DNA of 64,000 nucleotides. It comes from Planctomycetota bacterium. Its GTDB lineage: Bacteria; Planctomycetota; Phycisphaerae; Phycisphaerales; UBA1924. Below are positions 62,188 to 64,000 of this stretch, piece by piece. Position 1 is the first letter of the stretch. Each line of letters begins with the position of its first letter. The stretch spans positions 83,566-147,565 of the forward strand of contig JACTNA010000016.1 of the NCBI GenBank assembly GCA_014584315.1, given 5' to 3'. The position numbers were made by a program, and so were the translations under genes. The notes under the pieces were generated by a model. The model was given only the letters and a program-made list of their open reading frames with translations. It was not told where the DNA came from and searched no databases.

Positions 62188-62548
62188 GGGGTTCTCCCTC
62201 GGTTTGTTGCGGCGGTTCTTCCAGGGCGACGGCGGCGCCCTCCCCGTCGAGCGTGAAAAGCAGCGGTGTTTCTGAACCGGGGCGTGACCGTCTGCGCATC
62301 GTCACGGCGCGGCGTGCCCGCCCGTTCCATCGTCGCCGGTGCGTCCACGCGCAGAGGCATCACCGCCGGAGACGACGGCCCCGGAAGGCACAGTCATGGC
62401 AAGGTGGACGGAAGATTCGATGCACGCGGGGCGGGAATGACGGGGCATGGAGTCGGTGGTGTGAGTTGTGGCGTACTCACATGCCACACTCCCGCCGACG
62501 AATCAACCCAAAACTGAATCGGCCGAAGCACGCCTCGCTTCCGGCAGG
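62188..62548. other. Stretch between the regulator and the methylase region
   Basis: Contains the N-terminal extension of the methylase-helicase frame (codons for SETPLLFTLDGEG near 62260), which could be a short gene or a relic, and about 240 bases with nothing recognisable. Confidence 0.4.
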
Positions 62549-62860
62549 TCAACGCCGGCGGACAGAGCGGATGATCGCCAACGGGTCGTCCCATTCCAGC
62601 GCCTCGCACCAGTCGAGGAACTCGATGGGGTCGAGCCGGCGCTGGCCGGTCAGGGTCTTGTGGACCGTGGTCCTCGGGCGGTCGAGGCGCTCGGCGAGCG
62701 CCCGCACCGACAGGCCCAGCTCGTCCGCCCGGGCGTGGATGAGCCGGGCGAGGCCCTGGTACGCGGAGTGCTGTAGGGGCTGCTTGGTCGGCAGTAGACG
62801 TTTTTTGCCGCGGGTCGTTGGCACATCCCTATCAGAGCGGCTATACTGAGGTGTCCCCAA
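62549..62860 (-). CDS. XRE-family helix-turn-helix protein
   Basis: 103 residues; the HTH is RALAERLDRPRTTVHKTLTG near 55-75, with a lead helix HARADELGLSV. It heads toward the methylase gene and may regulate it. The start may be a few codons further in. Confidence 0.65.
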   Translation of the reverse strand: MGTPQYSRSDRDVPTTRGKKRLLPTKQPLQHSAYQGLARLIHARADELGLSVRALAERLDRPRTTVHKTLTGQRRLDPIEFLDWCEALEWDDPLAIIRSVRRR

Positions 62861-62935
62861 AATGCGGACAGTCCGCGCGGGCGTGCCGTCGCGGAATCTG
62901 CCGCTTCAACCCGGATGCCCAGGAGAGAAAAGACC

Positions 62936-63571
62936 ATGCGGCTCGGAGTCGTTGTCGCCGTCATCGCCATGCTCGCCCCCCTCGCCTCCGCCGACATCAT
63001 CGAGGTCGGCGGGGCGGCCGTCGTCGCGGAGCCGCCGTCCAACATCGCGCTCAACCAGTGGGAGAGCGACACCGAGATCCGCGGCTTCTTCGAGCGGCAG
63101 ACCGTGCTGTTCTCGGACCTGGCCCTGGACCACGTCAACACGGGCCTCGTCGATCACGAGTCGCTGGTGGTGCCGGGCCTCGTCTCCGCCGGGACGGCGG
63201 TGCAGAGCTACCTGTTCCACGCTGACTCCGTGGCCGGCTTTGACGCGCTGCTCTCCGGCTACGTCGTCTTCGACCAGCCGATCCTGGGTGTGCTGATCCA
63301 CACCGCGTCGATGAACGGCACGGACGACTTCCTCGGCCGGCCGGGCGTGACCTACGGCAACAGCCCCGGCAGGCGGCTGGAACTGCCCCCCGGCTCGCTG
63401 GACACGTTCGAGATTTCCGGGGACCGGACGCGGCTGGACTTCACGCTGAAGTTCGGTGCGGCCTACGACGAGATTCGCATCGTCACCGCCGTGCCCGAAC
63501 CCGGCTCGCTCGCCCTGCTCTCCCTGGTCGGGTTCGCCGGCCTGCGGCGACGGAGGGAGGCGCGGCGATGA
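62936..63571 (+). CDS. PEP-CTERM exported protein
   Basis: 211 residues. Signal peptide (VVVAVIAMLAPLASA), a beta-rich body of about 160 residues, and a C-terminal PEP-CTERM sorting signal: VPEPGSLALLSLVGFAGL then RRRREARR. The exosortase is expected to cleave after the PEP motif and deliver the protein to the envelope or outside. AGGAGAG lies ten bases before the ATG. Confidence 0.85.
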   Translation: MRLGVVVAVIAMLAPLASADIIEVGGAAVVAEPPSNIALNQWESDTEIRGFFERQTVLFSDLALDHVNTGLVDHESLVVPGLVSAGTAVQSYLFHADSVAGFDALLSGYVVFDQPILGVLIHTASMNGTDDFLGRPGVTYGNSPGRRLELPPGSLDTFEISGDRTRLDFTLKFGAAYDEIRIVTAVPEPGSLALLSLVGFAGLRRRREARR

Positions 63572-64000
63572 GCGGCAGACCATCTGCGAGTCGGGACGTG
63601 CGCACGAGCGAGGCGGAATTGCAGACGCAGTTGTACGAGCCGCGCAGGAAGGGCCGGCTGCTGCATTTCCTGGGATGGGTGAACGACGTTGGGCCGGTAC
63701 TGTTGCCATCCATCGGCGTCATTGTGGGGCTGGTCATTGCCGCTTGGCTGATCAGCGACGCCGGCGGCCTGCCCGCCGTGTCGAAGGCGATCACGCGGCA
63801 TCGCTTGGCGGGAACGTGGCACGTCAAGGGGAGTTTCGCCGACTGGAAGTTCGGCCGCGACGGGACATGGACGGAGGATGCCCTCATCGACACGCACGGC
63901 TCCTACACCCTGCTGGACGACGACCGCATCCACATCAAGGGATTGCTCGGAGCGACGATGGAGTTCAAGTACACGTTCGACGATGAGGGCCTGCTGCTGA
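63568..64000 (+). CDS. Membrane protein of unknown function (partial, runs off the right edge)
   Basis: The ATG overlaps the TGA of the PEP-CTERM gene. 144 residues are visible without a stop. One membrane segment (VLLPSIGVIVGLVIAAWLI near 50) is followed by a beta-rich domain (LAGTWHVKGSFADWKFGRDGTW) resembling lipocalin/DUF-type exported domains, but not identified. It is probably a partner of the PEP-CTERM protein. Confidence 0.6.
   Translation, partial: MSGRPSASRDVRTSEAELQTQLYEPRRKGRLLHFLGWVNDVGPVLLPSIGVIVGLVIAAWLISDAGGLPAVSKAITRHRLAGTWHVKGSFADWKFGRDGTWTEDALIDTHGSYTLLDDDRIHIKGLLGATMEFKYTFDDEGLLL

Noticed and set aside
57701-62275. A 1,500-codon open frame on the plus strand opposite the methylase-helicase gene
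   Set aside because: It mirrors the codon pattern of the minus-strand gene. Its product is rich in Arg, Gly, Asp and Val with no domain, as expected of an antisense shadow in GC-rich DNA.

Overview
The window is a GC-rich bacterial chromosome segment, most likely from a planctomycete of the Phycisphaerae type. This is inferred from the mix of a Gram-negative gene (lpxB), planctomycete-style small membrane proteins with a zinc ribbon, a PEP-CTERM protein and the overall codon use. No rRNA or other decisive taxonomic marker is present.

Bases 1-27,230 look like ordinary core chromosome. A partial membrane-protein gene at the left edge diverges from pyrH-frr. Then come sppA, a small metallopeptidase, a zinc-ribbon membrane protein, a MoxR ATPase, a CDGSH protein, a large FAD/Fe-S dehydrogenase, a DUF4139 protein, an AGCS symporter with an unusual insertion, a histidine kinase/regulator/lpxB cluster, a NusB-RsmB-type rRNA methyltransferase, a PTS IIA protein, an ExbB/MotA-type channel, and an isoprenoid set (polyprenyl synthase, dxs) followed by nadK, a SixA-like phosphatase and a two-module cysteine-rich lipoprotein. 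Many of these genes have a TAnACT-type -10 box very close to the start codon, and several look leaderless.

A tRNA-Arg(UCU) gene at 27,235-27,308 marks the edge of the accessory DNA. From 27,400 to 36,110 lies a scrapyard of RHS polymorphic-toxin modules. Three collinear copies of one RHS core each carry a different C-terminal tail: an unknown toxin, a GIY-YIG-like nuclease, and a Hint plus AHH-type nuclease. Each is followed by its own presumed immunity gene. Two of the three tails are broken by single-base losses while the immunity genes stay open, and a fourth RHS piece has an in-frame amber codon. A HigBA-type toxin-antitoxin pair follows.

From 37,500 to 55,620 there is a dense defence island on the minus strand, made of two operons. 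The promoter-distal one (42,750 to 37,508) runs XRE regulator, Cas4/RecB-like Fe-S nuclease, long prokaryotic Argonaute with an apparently complete DEDD catalytic set, a 119-residue unknown and an HExxH metalloprotein. The other (55,620 to 42,837) runs HTH protein, TrlF-like PHP-AAA ATPase, AlbA/Schlafen-type protein, HsdM, HsdS, a P-loop NTPase and HsdR: a type I restriction system with three extra effectors or regulators. Bases 55,650-62,310 carry plasmid/ICE-type antirestriction genes: an ArdC-like protein that has lost its HExxH motif, and a giant methylase-helicase. No integrase is visible.

The last 1.5 kb (PEP-CTERM protein and a partial membrane protein) may be core sequence again.
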